A DNA stretch of 64,000 nt from Pullilachnospira sp963929535 (GTDB lineage: Bacteria; Bacillota; Clostridia; Lachnospirales; Lachnospiraceae): NCBI GenBank assembly GCA_963929535.1, contig CAWVIZ010000015.1, forward strand, positions 4,557-68,556. Reading direction: 5' to 3'. The translations under genes were made by a program, and so were the position numbers. Position 1 is the first letter of the stretch. Each line of letters starts with the position of its first letter. Below the pieces are notes generated by a model. The model made no database searches. It saw only the letters and a program-made list of their open reading frames with translations, and was not told the DNA's origin. Below, in pieces: positions 53,022 through 60,416 of the stretch.

Positions 53022-54347
53022 TTACTCCTTGCTCACCACAAACCGGTTGGCGTTGTCGCACAGGTAGAATGTGTCCCCGATCGACAATTTTTCCGCCACA
53101 TTCGCCGTCAGCTTTTTGCCGTTGCCCAGGAACGTGCCGTAGGACGATCCCAGATCGGTGATGATAAAGCAGTCTTCATTCGGGTCGTAGACTACCTGGC
53201 AGTGCCGCCCGCTGATACCCGGCGTGTTTTTATCGAATACGATGTTACAGGTTGCCGGGTCTCGGCCGATGACCACCTTGCCCTTTAACAGGTCAAAGCT
53301 CTGGCCAGAGTATTTTCCTGTCACGCCGCGCAGCACAGCCCGTTTTTCCACAGGGCCGCGGCCGCCTCTTGCAGGCGCTTTTCCAGATCCCATACCTGCG
53401 GCAGCGCCGGCAGGTGCCGGAGCCCCCTGTCCGCCCTTCTGGGACGTTACCAGCAGGATGATGCCGCCGATGAGCGCCAGCACGCCGATGGGCAGGAACA
53501 CATAGGCAAACCAGGGCTGAGTCCAGGAGAGTCCGCCGCCTGCCATGGTGTATTCGATTCTTTCGCTGTCCAGAGCTTTGATTAATTCCGCAGAGGTAAT
53601 GGCAAAGTTTACGCCTTCGCTCTTGCCCTGCTCATCCACTGCGCCGGAAGCGTTGATTCCAATCAAATTTCCCCGTTCATCTACCAACGGGCCGCCGGAA
53701 TTGCCGTGATTGATATATACATCCATCTGAAACGCGTCGTAGCTGCTCCATGCCGGCTTAGTGCGCTTGCTGATGATCCCCTTGGTCAGTGTAATGTCAT
53801 CCTCGTCGTAGGTGTTGAATTGCTGGCTTTGGCTTGCCACGCCCGGATACCCCAGCGCGAAAGCGGTGTCGCCGACAGCAACATCATCTGCGTCCCTGAT
53901 GGGAATGGCTTCTCGTTTATCCGTCTTTGACGGCAATCTGATAATCGCAATATCCTTCTCATTGGAAGCAGAATAATAGACCACCTCCGCTGTAACATAA
54001 TCATTTTCCGCTGCAGAGAAGTATACCTGCACGCCTGCCGAAGATACTTGCTCCGCATATACTTTTGGACCCATATAGCCGTATTCCACCACATGGCCGT
54101 TGGTCACAATATATTCCACCGGTTCGCCGGGTTTCCCGATGGCAAAGCCGGTACCCATGGAACTGGCGGACTGGCCATCAGTAAGCTGAAGATATGAGTA
54201 CACCATGACGACGCTCTTGCGCGCCTCATAGGGGTCCGTACCGCCCCCGCCTACCAAGCCCAATACGCCGAACACGCCGGCGGCCAGGCCAATAACCAGC
54301 AGCAGGATGGCAACAACCTGCTTGCTCGATGACTTTTTCGCTTCCAT
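53022..54347 (-). CDS. membrane trypsin-like serine protease fused to an FHA domain
   Basis: A 441-residue protein. Helix 1 is at 10-33; a trypsin/HtrA-like protease (about 45-262) has an apparent triad H85 (VTNGHVVEYG), D132 (EKDIAIIRL) and S217 (GNSGGPL). Helix 2 is at 279-302, followed by a low-complexity linker and an FHA domain (338-438) with GRDP, SGRH and SSYGTF. The protease should face outward and the FHA inward, so phosphothreonine recognition could be tied to an external proteolytic domain. No PDZ domain is seen. It overlaps the PP2C stop by one base. Confidence 0.88.
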   Translation of the reverse strand: MEAKKSSSKQVVAILLLVIGLAAGVFGVLGLVGGGGTDPYEARKSVVMVYSYLQLTDGQSASSMGTGFAIGKPGEPVEYIVTNGHVVEYGYMGPKVYAEQVSSAGVQVYFSAAENDYVTAEVVYYSASNEKDIAIIRLPSKTDKREAIPIRDADDVAVGDTAFALGYPGVASQSQQFNTYDEDDITLTKGIISKRTKPAWSSYDAFQMDVYINHGNSGGPLVDERGNLIGINASGAVDEQGKSEGVNFAITSAELIKALDSERIEYTMAGGGLSWTQPWFAYVFLPIGVLALIGGIILLVTSQKGGQGAPAPAGAAAGMGSGKAPARGGRGPVEKRAVLRGVTGKYSGQSFDLLKGKVVIGRDPATCNIVFDKNTPGISGRHCQVVYDPNEDCFIITDLGSSYGTFLGNGKKLTANVAEKLSIGDTFYLCDNANRFVVSKE

Positions 54348-55279
54348 TATGATTCCTCCTCATTTTTCCCATGGTATTTCAATGCGATTGCCGTATAGTT
54401 ATCCTGGCCCGGCTTTCCGGCGGCCAGGATTTCCTCCTCCAGCTTGTCGCAGCACGCCTGGGAAGAGAGCGCCATGGCTTCCCGAATCTGCTTCAAGGTC
54501 AGTGTATCGCTGACGCCGTCCGAGCAGAGCAGCAGCGCGTCCTCCGGCTGGAGAAGAAAGGGCATACGGGTATAGTCGCATGTTACTTCTTCTTTTCCTA
54601 TGTACTCCGAAAGGGCTCCCGCCTGAGGATCTTGAAACGCTTCCTCCACGGGGAACGCCCCGTCCAGTGCCCTCAAAATCAAATCGTTCTTAAATTCCTG
54701 CCGGGCATTTAACCCATAGAGTTTGTTTTCCCTGAGCAGGAACAAATCGCTGTCGCCTACGCACCAGAAAGAGAGGCGATTCTCTTTGAGCAGGGCAGCC
54801 ACCAGGGTAGTTCCCCCGTGCCCGCGAAACTGCTGATAGACTCTGGCGCTTCGCTGGTATACCCAGCCGGGCACATCGCTGTCATCTGTCCAGGGAAAGA
54901 TTCCCACCAGCTGGGAGGCGGTTTCCGCAGCGATCATGCCGCCCTCCGCCATACCGCCCATGCCGTCGCACAGCACAGCAAGCAGCCCGTCTTCCTCATA
55001 ACGATCCATGCGGGAGATGCCGAAAGCGTCCTGCTGTTCTTCCCGGCTGCCAACGCCCTGTAGGTTGGCAAGCTCCAGTTCCGGCAGCGGTTCCGGACGT
55101 TCCGTAATCGGTTCTTCCACCGCCTGATCACCCCGCTTCTTTTTCTTCTTCCGCCGTATCAGGAAAAAGGCGAGAATCAGCGCCAATAGAAGCGCTGCGC
55201 CCGCCGCAACTGCCATCCAGACGCGGATGACGGTATCCGGAAACAGCGGCTGGTTTAACCATGAAAGTACACGCTCCAT
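54347..55279 (-). CDS. membrane-anchored PP2C-type Ser/Thr phosphatase
   Basis: A 310-residue protein: a short outer N-terminus, helix at about 18-41, a very basic RRKKKKKRG stop-transfer, then a cytoplasmic PP2C domain. Metal-site motifs are visible: EEQQDAFG (D84), LCDGMGGMAEGG (105-113), LCSDGVSD and GQDNYTAIAL. It should reverse the action of the two kinases. It starts 3 bp after the FHA gene stop and is coupled to the protease-FHA gene. Confidence 0.9.
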   Translation of the reverse strand: MERVLSWLNQPLFPDTVIRVWMAVAAGAALLLALILAFFLIRRKKKKKRGDQAVEEPITERPEPLPELELANLQGVGSREEQQDAFGISRMDRYEEDGLLAVLCDGMGGMAEGGMIAAETASQLVGIFPWTDDSDVPGWVYQRSARVYQQFRGHGGTTLVAALLKENRLSFWCVGDSDLFLLRENKLYGLNARQEFKNDLILRALDGAFPVEEAFQDPQAGALSEYIGKEEVTCDYTRMPFLLQPEDALLLCSDGVSDTLTLKQIREAMALSSQACCDKLEEEILAAGKPGQDNYTAIALKYHGKNEEES

Positions 55280-55282
55280 CCT

Positions 55283-55822
55283 TTACTCCTCATTCCACTG
55301 GAATTGCTCGCCGCACAGGGGAAGGAAGAGAAGCTGGCTCTTTCCCACCTCGATCACATCGTAGGCTTTTAAGGGGCGTACCATTTCCACCTGTTCGTCG
55401 TTGCAGTAGGTGATGCCCCTGCCCTGGCCGGGAGAAAGGGAGAAGCTGTTATGCTTGGCGTCATAGGTCACCAATGCATGGCTTTCTCTGGACACGGTAT
55501 CGTCATCCGCCAGAGCCACGTCCATCGCCGCCGCCCTTCCTATGAAGTTTCTGCCTGCTACCAGCTTATAATCTGCGCCGCGATGGGGACCGGAAACACA
55601 GACCAAGAATCCTACTGCAGGATCAATACCGATCTTCTTTTTAATAATGCCCACCGTCTTGCCTCTGTCTGCTTCCGGCGCAGCGCCGCCCGGCACAGCA
55701 GCCACGGTCTTCCCTACCGTTCCGGCCGCAACCGTCTTGCCGACCCCGGCGCCCTCCTGGCAGTAGGGGCAGCTATCGAATCTGGATTCATCGTAAAAAT
55801 GGCCATTGTCACACTGTCTCAT
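55283..55822 (-). CDS. FHA-domain adaptor with N-terminal zinc knuckle
   Basis: A 179-residue cytoplasmic protein. The N-terminal Cys/His cluster (CDNGHFYDESRFDSCPYC) resembles the zinc ribbons of the kinases. A linker with possible phospho-acceptor Thr residues (GKTVAAGTVGKTV, RGKTVGI) precedes an FHA domain (about 85-175) with GRNFIGR and SRESHALV. It is the first gene of the operon, behind promoter A. The Thr-x-x repeats are a plausible kinase target, as in other FHA adaptors; this is inference. Confidence 0.85.
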   Translation of the reverse strand: MRQCDNGHFYDESRFDSCPYCQEGAGVGKTVAAGTVGKTVAAVPGGAAPEADRGKTVGIIKKKIGIDPAVGFLVCVSGPHRGADYKLVAGRNFIGRAAAMDVALADDDTVSRESHALVTYDAKHNSFSLSPGQGRGITYCNDEQVEMVRPLKAYDVIEVGKSQLLFLPLCGEQFQWNEE

Positions 55823-55891
55823 AATTGTTTTCCTCCTGAAATGAAATCATTAAGGATTATCCAAAACCATCCTTGGTTTTTTGCTGTTCTT

Positions 55892-55969
55892 ACTGTAGCG
55901 CCTTTTTCGGGATTTGTGCAGGTCGCTTTAGCGCCAATTTCCCAAAAATTATGTGGCGCACCTGCGCCA
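55892..55969 (-). promoter_or_regulatory. promoter A with dual activator-like dyads, FHA/kinase operon
   Basis: Reading on minus: perfect palindrome TGGCGCA-GG-TGCGCCA (55969-55954), 16 bp, box TTGGCGCTAAAGCGACC (55937-55921), then directly -35 TGCACA (55920-55915), 17 bp, and -10 TACAGT (55897-55892). The same order and spacing occurs at promoters B and C. Dyad centres are 33 bp apart, and the proximal one is centred about 43 bp before the likely start, as for class II activators. A stem AAAACCA-TCCT-TGGTTTT (55864-55881) lies in the leader. Confidence 0.65.
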
Positions 55970-56006
55970 ATCCGCATTTTTCGCAGAAATCATGGGGAAA
56001 TACCGC

Positions 56007-56516
56007 TTATCTCATCAGATCCTGATAGTCTGGGTCTGCTGTCCGAATCCCCCACACCAGTTCCCAAAGCTTTTCATCTCCGGAAAGGACATAGCACCTG
56101 CCATCCACCCCTTCGAACCGGCGTTTATCAAACCAGAAACTGTAGGTATCCCCTTGCGCCGTCACAAATGTAAGCCCCCGGGTATCTGTAGAGACGATGG
56201 GTGACTCGGATTCCACCGACACATCCCGCAGCGCCTGCAAGACCCCGGCGATCACCGTTTCGTCCCTTGTCTCGTAGTCCGCCGCCGTCTCTGTCCAATG
56301 GTGAAAGATCAGTTCCACCGGCAGTTCCTCATGGGGCAGCTCCAAAAGCTCCCGCTGCCTTTCGGTACAGTAAGCAAAAAGGGAGTCCCCTTGGTATGCC
56401 GGGGACGAAGTCTCTGTCGGGGACGAAGTTTCTGCCGGAAGCGCAGGATCTGATGCTGCACACCCCACCAGCAAACAGATGGCTGCCAGAAGTGCCGCTG
56501 CCCCTCTTTTTTTCAT
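56007..56516 (-). CDS. small lipoprotein 1, paralogue of the one at 59312
   Basis: A 169-residue protein with a lipoprotein signal (MKKRGAAALLAAICLLVGC, Cys 19) and a Ser/Thr linker. Its exported domain is shared with the protein at 59312: YCTERQRELLELPHEELPVE, the VIAGVLQAL helix, DTYSFWFDKRRF and YVLSGDEKLWEL. No family recognised. It lies upstream of the FHA operon on the same strand and has its own promoter B. It could be an outer sensor or ligand for the kinases. Confidence 0.8.
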   Translation of the reverse strand: MKKRGAAALLAAICLLVGCAASDPALPAETSSPTETSSPAYQGDSLFAYCTERQRELLELPHEELPVELIFHHWTETAADYETRDETVIAGVLQALRDVSVESESPIVSTDTRGLTFVTAQGDTYSFWFDKRRFEGVDGRCYVLSGDEKLWELVWGIRTADPDYQDLMR

Positions 56517-56616
56517 TCGTGCCTCCTTTCTTCTGTCCTGGTCTCATGAATCGCTTTGCTGCTCGGCCTGTAACGCCAAAGGCGATCCAAACTCTTTTTT
56601 GTCCTTTTATGGTTTT

Positions 56617-56694
56617 ACTGTATCGTTTTTTTAAGGATCTGTGCAGGCCGCTTTCGCGCCAATTTATCAAAAAACGCATGGCGCACCTGCGCCA
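56617..56694 (-). promoter_or_regulatory. promoter B with dual activator-like dyads, lipoprotein 1
   Basis: On minus: palindrome at 56694-56679 (TGGCGCA-GG-TGCGCCA), 16 bp, box TTGGCGCGAAAGCGGCC (56662-56646), -35 TGCACA (56645-56640), 17 bp, -10 TACAGT (56622-56617). Hexamers and spacing are identical to promoter A. Confidence 0.65.
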
Positions 56695-56853
56695 ATCTAT
56701 TTTTTGTGTGAAAATTCAAAAACACCTTGATTGTGCAAAAGGGATTGCCGATCATGACAGCGGCCTGTTACATCCTGTAAACTTAAGAAGTGTTACACTC
56801 TATACAGGGTGGATGGCCTCGATTTTCCGGCTCCAAAGCTTCGTTTCTCAAAA

Positions 56854-56930
56854 TGGCGCAGGTGCGCCACAGTGTTTTTTTAGTTTGGCGCTAAAGCGGC
56901 CTATCAAAAACACCGGCTTCCTGCTATGAT
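56854..56930 (+). promoter_or_regulatory. promoter C with dual activator-like dyads, membrane protein gene
   Basis: On plus: palindrome TGGCGCA-GG-TGCGCCA (56854-56869), 15 bp, box TTGGCGCTAAAGCGGCC (56885-56901), -35 TATCAA (56902-56907), 17 bp, -10 TATGAT (56925-56930). It is divergent from promoter B. The 519-bp gap 56517-57035 thus holds two promoters and no gene. Confidence 0.62.
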
Positions 56931-57035
56931 AAAAAACGAAAAGTTCGCATGATGGAAGGTCGGCCAAGACACAGAATGTCCAAAAAGCTTCAGCTGGCCT
57001 TTTCGGAACGCAGGATCAGAAAGGGGATATATCGT

Positions 57036-57551
57036 ATGTATGCAAGGTTAAGGCCGTACCATCTCATTGGCGCCATCGGGGGGTTCCTCACTGTTCTCAC
57101 CGCTATTATCAGCTTGGCAGTTTCCACATCGTACTACATAAGCGCGGAATGGGTCATTATTGTAAACATGCTGCTCATTGGCTCCAACGGGTTAATCGCA
57201 ACTTATTTCTTTGGCGCGTTCAGCGCTTCCCGTGACAGCCTCATCAAAGTAGGCAGCCTGATCGCGGGGATAGGTCTTGGTTTTAATGTCCTGATCTCAA
57301 TTCTCCAGATGGCGGGTGTGTATGTTTTTGTTCTGGCCCTTCTTGGGGCTCTCGTTATGATGGCAGGGGTTGTGATCGCCTGTATCAAATTCATTATGCT
57401 CTTCCAGAGAGACGCTTTTGTCGTGGTGTTCTGCGTGTTTATTTTCCTGGGGCTTCTGCTGTCTTTATTCTGGACGTGGGCAAGCCTGATAAGCGGCGCT
57501 GGGCTGGGCGCCCTGCTGATTTATTTTTACGTCCACAATATCACCTACTAG
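57036..57551 (+). CDS. multi-pass membrane protein of unknown function
   Basis: A 171-residue very hydrophobic protein with about five or six membrane helices (for example near 9-32, 40-62, 70-90, 95-120 and 127-165). The start at 57036 follows AAAGGGGATATATCGT; an in-frame ATG at 56949 would add a basic 29-residue tail. No family recognised. Promoter C places it in the same regulon as the FHA operon. Confidence 0.7.
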   Translation: MYARLRPYHLIGAIGGFLTVLTAIISLAVSTSYYISAEWVIIVNMLLIGSNGLIATYFFGAFSASRDSLIKVGSLIAGIGLGFNVLISILQMAGVYVFVLALLGALVMMAGVVIACIKFIMLFQRDAFVVVFCVFIFLGLLLSLFWTWASLISGAGLGALLIYFYVHNITY

Positions 57552-57581
57552 ACAGCTTCTCTCATTCAGGATATTTCCTTG

Positions 57582-57614
57582 TTTACCGCAGCTACACCGT
57601 GTGGCCGCGGTAAA
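57582..57614. terminator. hairpin after the membrane protein gene
   Basis: TTTACCGC and GCGGTAAA pair across a 17-nt loop, 31 bp past the stop. There is no strong T run on plus, so termination is uncertain. The gap 57552-57813 otherwise holds only the promoter at 57776. Confidence 0.35.
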
Positions 57615-57775
57615 ACGGCATGTGCGGGCGCAAAAAACCGGTAGTTCCCGGATGCGGAACGCAGCTCCAAAAATATACGGTTTTATCCAGGAGAATCCCT
57701 GGTTTAGGTCAAACAGGAAGGATTGTATATTCCGCAAAAACGTCAGCGAAAAAAGTCTCTAACCGACCGAAATCG

Positions 57776-57804
57776 TTGAAAATCCATGCCGTTTATAGTA
57801 TAAT
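57776..57804 (+). promoter_or_regulatory. sigma-A promoter of the LuxR-type membrane regulator
   Basis: TTGAAA (57776-57781), 17 bp, TATAAT (57799-57804): a near-consensus promoter without the GGCGC dyads seen at A, B and C. The regulator is therefore probably expressed constitutively. Confidence 0.75.
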
Positions 57805-57951
57805 AGTTTATAACTGTACCATTGCGGAGAAAGGGGGTGGAATGGGACGTATGGTATAATAAAGAAAAGCTTCACAAATCCAAAATCCATTTATGCGATT
57901 CTGCTGCTTGGTATTTTTACTTTTCTATTTCTTGGCGCCGAGTACCTATAT

Positions 57952-59292
57952 GTGAATATGATCTCGCTTACGGCAGGGGAAGAAAAAACGGTGATTGCGC
58001 AAAACTACGCGTTAGGAATAAGCGCTGTCGGTTTTTTGCTCTATCCGCTGTTTCATCGCTTTTTGAAAAGGCGGGTACAAATCGTTGGACTTTTTATCCT
58101 TGCACTAGCAGCGGCAGTATGCAATTTTTTGGTTCAAAAACATGTTTCTTATTCGTCCACTCTGCTCTCCGGAATGGCATTGTTCCTGTTTCTGGGGATA
58201 TTGGGAAGCGCGGCCCACTACCTGTTTTTCAAACTGGCGAAGGATCGCACGCATCTGGCGCGTATGGTTGGTATCTCCTATGCCCTTGGGATCTTCCTGC
58301 AGTTTCTAAATAACAATCTTGTGGATCTAGAAACTGCGGAAGCCTTGATACTTTCACTCTTTGCCCTTGTAGCGTTAGCGCTGTTACTGAAGGCAGAAAG
58401 GCTTTGCCGCCAGGAAAATGCAGAAGCGGAAGAACCCCAGTCCCCCGCCATAGAGGCCATAGAGGAGGATGGGAAGGGAACCCGAAAGAAGATCGCCGCC
58501 GGCGGATTCCTTGCACTGCTTGTAATCCTGATGGCATGTATCTTCAGCACGCTGGACAACGCGGTCACCATGCATCATGCAGCAGGCACTGACATCGGGC
58601 AATGGCCGCGGCTTTTGCTGGCGGTAAGCGGCCTTTCTGCCGGCTTTCTTTTTGATATCCGAAAGCGGAAATTTATGACCATGATGATGTACTGCGTCAT
58701 GCTGATGTCCGTCATCTGTGTGGTAGTACTCAAGCTGGGCGGCCCGTTTTTGATCGGCCTGATCGTATTTTATCTTTCGGCTGGATTTTTTGTGGTATTC
58801 TTCACCACCAGCTTTCTGGATTTTGCCCGCCATATGCCCACGCCAGCGCTGTGGGCCGGTATGGGGCGCGCCATGAATAACGTGAGCGCCGCTTTGCTTG
58901 CCAACGCCTCTGTAGCGCTGCTTGTTTCTGACAGCAATGGCATGGCGTCCATCATTCTGGCACTGGTCCTGTTTGTGGCCGTCAGCGTAGTCATCTATCT
59001 TTATACAGCCTGGATGCCGGTTTCATCCGGCACCCCCAAGGATATCCCGACAGACCTGGACCCTCAGGAAGCGTTCCGTCTTTTGTCGGAGCTGTTTATC
59101 CTTACGCCCAAGGAAACCGAAGTATTTGACAAGCTGGTCAATTCAGAGGAAAGTATTCAGGAGATCGCAGATGGACTGTATCTATCCCGGCGAACCTGTC
59201 AGCGGCATATCGCAGCGATCTATGAGAAAGCGGGTGTAAAATCACGCATGGGATTGTACCAGCTCTACATAGAAAAACAGCGCAGGCCATGA
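57952..59292 (+). CDS. polytopic membrane protein fused to LuxR-type DNA-binding domain
   Basis: The 446 residues from GTG 57952 have about eleven membrane helices arranged like a transporter, then a GerE/LuxR helix-turn-helix at about 375-435 (LTPKETEVFDKLV, ESIQEIADGLYLSRRTCQRHI). Proteins of this plan act as membrane-bound transcription factors. The start is a problem: the same frame stays open upstream to 57814 and encodes a clear extra helix (KSIYAILLLGIFTFLFLGAEYL), with no ATG, GTG or TTG there. The ATG with a good site (57842) is one frame off and stops after five codons. Either the start is ATA 57859 or CTG 57814, or one base has been lost near 57855. Confidence 0.75.
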   Translation: MNMISLTAGEEKTVIAQNYALGISAVGFLLYPLFHRFLKRRVQIVGLFILALAAAVCNFLVQKHVSYSSTLLSGMALFLFLGILGSAAHYLFFKLAKDRTHLARMVGISYALGIFLQFLNNNLVDLETAEALILSLFALVALALLLKAERLCRQENAEAEEPQSPAIEAIEEDGKGTRKKIAAGGFLALLVILMACIFSTLDNAVTMHHAAGTDIGQWPRLLLAVSGLSAGFLFDIRKRKFMTMMMYCVMLMSVICVVVLKLGGPFLIGLIVFYLSAGFFVVFFTTSFLDFARHMPTPALWAGMGRAMNNVSAALLANASVALLVSDSNGMASIILALVLFVAVSVVIYLYTAWMPVSSGTPKDIPTDLDPQEAFRLLSELFILTPKETEVFDKLVNSEESIQEIADGLYLSRRTCQRHIAAIYEKAGVKSRMGLYQLYIEKQRRP

Positions 59293-59311
59293 CAGCCAGA
59301 AAGGGGTTCGG

Positions 59312-59761
59312 ATGAAGAGGATTAAAATTGCTGTTTTGCTGGTATTATTGTGCGTACTGGCGGGGTGTTCCCCAAAAGACACATCGCTTCGGGCCTATTG
59401 CACCGAAAGCCAGCAGGAATTTCTGGACCGGTCGCAGGAAGAACTGCCGGTTGCGCTTACCTATCATCATAACGATAACATACTGGGGCGCTACGAAACG
59501 ACGGATGAAGAAATTATCTCCGGGATCCTGCAGGCATTACGGGGAATGACTGTCGTATCCAAAGCTTCGAGCGGCTCTACGGACAGCCGTATCCTGGAGT
59601 TTGAGACAGCGGATGGGGATACCTGTCTCTTCTGGTTTGATGAAAATCGTTTCCGCGGAGCCGGTGGAACATACTATGTGCTTTCCGGCGATGACGAGAT
59701 CTGGGATCTGGCGCGGAAAATTCAGGAAACATATCCGGAATACAGGGAAGCGATGGAGTAA
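59312..59761 (+). CDS. small lipoprotein 2, paralogue of the one at 56007
   Basis: A 149-residue lipoprotein (signal MKRIKIAVLLVLLCVLAGC, Cys 19) with an exported domain matching lipoprotein 1 block by block: YCTESQQEFLDRSQEELPVA, IISGILQAL, DTCLFWFDENRF, YVLSGDDEIWDL. It follows the regulator stop by 19 bp with AAAGGGG and is probably in its transcript. A lipoprotein beside each transcription unit suggests a sensor or feedback pair. Confidence 0.82.
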   Translation: MKRIKIAVLLVLLCVLAGCSPKDTSLRAYCTESQQEFLDRSQEELPVALTYHHNDNILGRYETTDEEIISGILQALRGMTVVSKASSGSTDSRILEFETADGDTCLFWFDENRFRGAGGTYYVLSGDDEIWDLARKIQETYPEYREAME

Positions 59762-59780
59762 AAAAGGCAGATCGAAAAAG

Positions 59781-59836
59781 CCGGGCGTTCCTTGCTTGTA
59801 TGCAGCTAAGGCCGCGTAAGCAGGGAACGCCCGGTT
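59781..59836. terminator. strong terminator between lipoprotein 2 and the sigma-like gene
   Basis: CCGGGCGTTCC pairs with GGGAACGCCCGG, with a second inner TGCTT/AAGCA pairing; TTTATTT follows on plus and AAAAAG precedes. It separates convergent units. Confidence 0.8.
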
Positions 59837-59921
59837 TATTTATATTCGTTTTTCAAACGAGAGGGAGCCTCGGGTTTGGCTTCATTTGTTCGCTTTCCCC
59901 TTCCACACAAAACTCAACCCT

Positions 59922-60392
59922 CTATTTCAGAAATTTCCGGATTTTTTTCAGAGCTGCCGCTATGGACTTCTGTACCGCCTGATAGCTGCACCCTTCCCGC
60001 ACCGCAATCTCCTCATAGGTAAGCCCGTCAAAGAAATACATCTGCAGCCTTCTTTTCTGGACTTCCGGCAGCTGGTTGACGCCCTCCCGGAGCGCCTGCG
60101 TCTGCATGGATTCATAGACGGCGTCCTCCACCGGGGCCGGCTCCTGTGCCGAACGACGGCTCAGCAGCTCTTCGTTCAGCTCGGTCCAGTCAAGGTGCCT
60201 CTCCTGCTCGTTAAGGAAGGAGAGATCGTCCAACTCAAACCGGTCAAACACGGCATAGAGCTTCACATCCAGTTCCAGCCTGTGTGGTACGCCCTGGCCG
60301 TCCCTGAAAGATAGATAACATTTCCCGTCGATCATCGACAGGGTATAGGGGTTATACTTGTCCTTTCTTCTCTTTGGATGCCTGTCATCCAT
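59922..60392 (-). CDS. sigma-70 region 4-like factor of integrative-element type
   Basis: A 156-residue protein. The C-terminal helix-turn-helix (LPEVQKRRLQMYFFDGLTYEE, IAVREGCSYQAVQKSIAAAL) is a sigma region 4. The N-terminal part (NPYTLSMIDGKCYLSFRDGQ) matches the small sigma-like proteins of Tn916-type elements rather than ECF region 2. The start at 60390-60392 has GGAGG eight bases upstream. An insertion sequence lies 16 bp upstream of this ATG, so its native promoter is cut off and any expression must come from the element. Confidence 0.78.
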   Translation of the reverse strand: MDDRHPKRRKDKYNPYTLSMIDGKCYLSFRDGQGVPHRLELDVKLYAVFDRFELDDLSFLNEQERHLDWTELNEELLSRRSAQEPAPVEDAVYESMQTQALREGVNQLPEVQKRRLQMYFFDGLTYEEIAVREGCSYQAVQKSIAAALKKIRKFLK

Positions 60393-60408
60393 CTCTTTGT
60401 CCTCCAAT

Positions 60409-60416
60409 CAATCGTT
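60409..60416. repeat. 8-bp target duplication, left copy (CAATCGTT)
   Basis: Identical to 62344-62351 and directly outside the inverted repeats of the element 60417-62343, so it marks a simple insertion. Confidence 0.85.

Noticed and set aside
40936..55822. Type VI or type VII secretion locus
   Set aside because: Kinase, PP2C and FHA genes accompany such loci, but no sheath, ATPase, WXG100 or EccC-like protein is present in the window.
55892..56930. The three GGCGC dyad units as plain REP repeats
   Set aside because: This was considered because they can fold, but in all three cases the unit abuts a -35/-10 pair with 17-bp spacing facing a gene, including one on the opposite strand, so a regulatory reading is preferred.
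57814..58313. 163-codon plus-strand frame from 57822 as a separate gene
   Set aside because: It reads out of frame through the membrane helices of the LuxR-type regulator and shows no domain.
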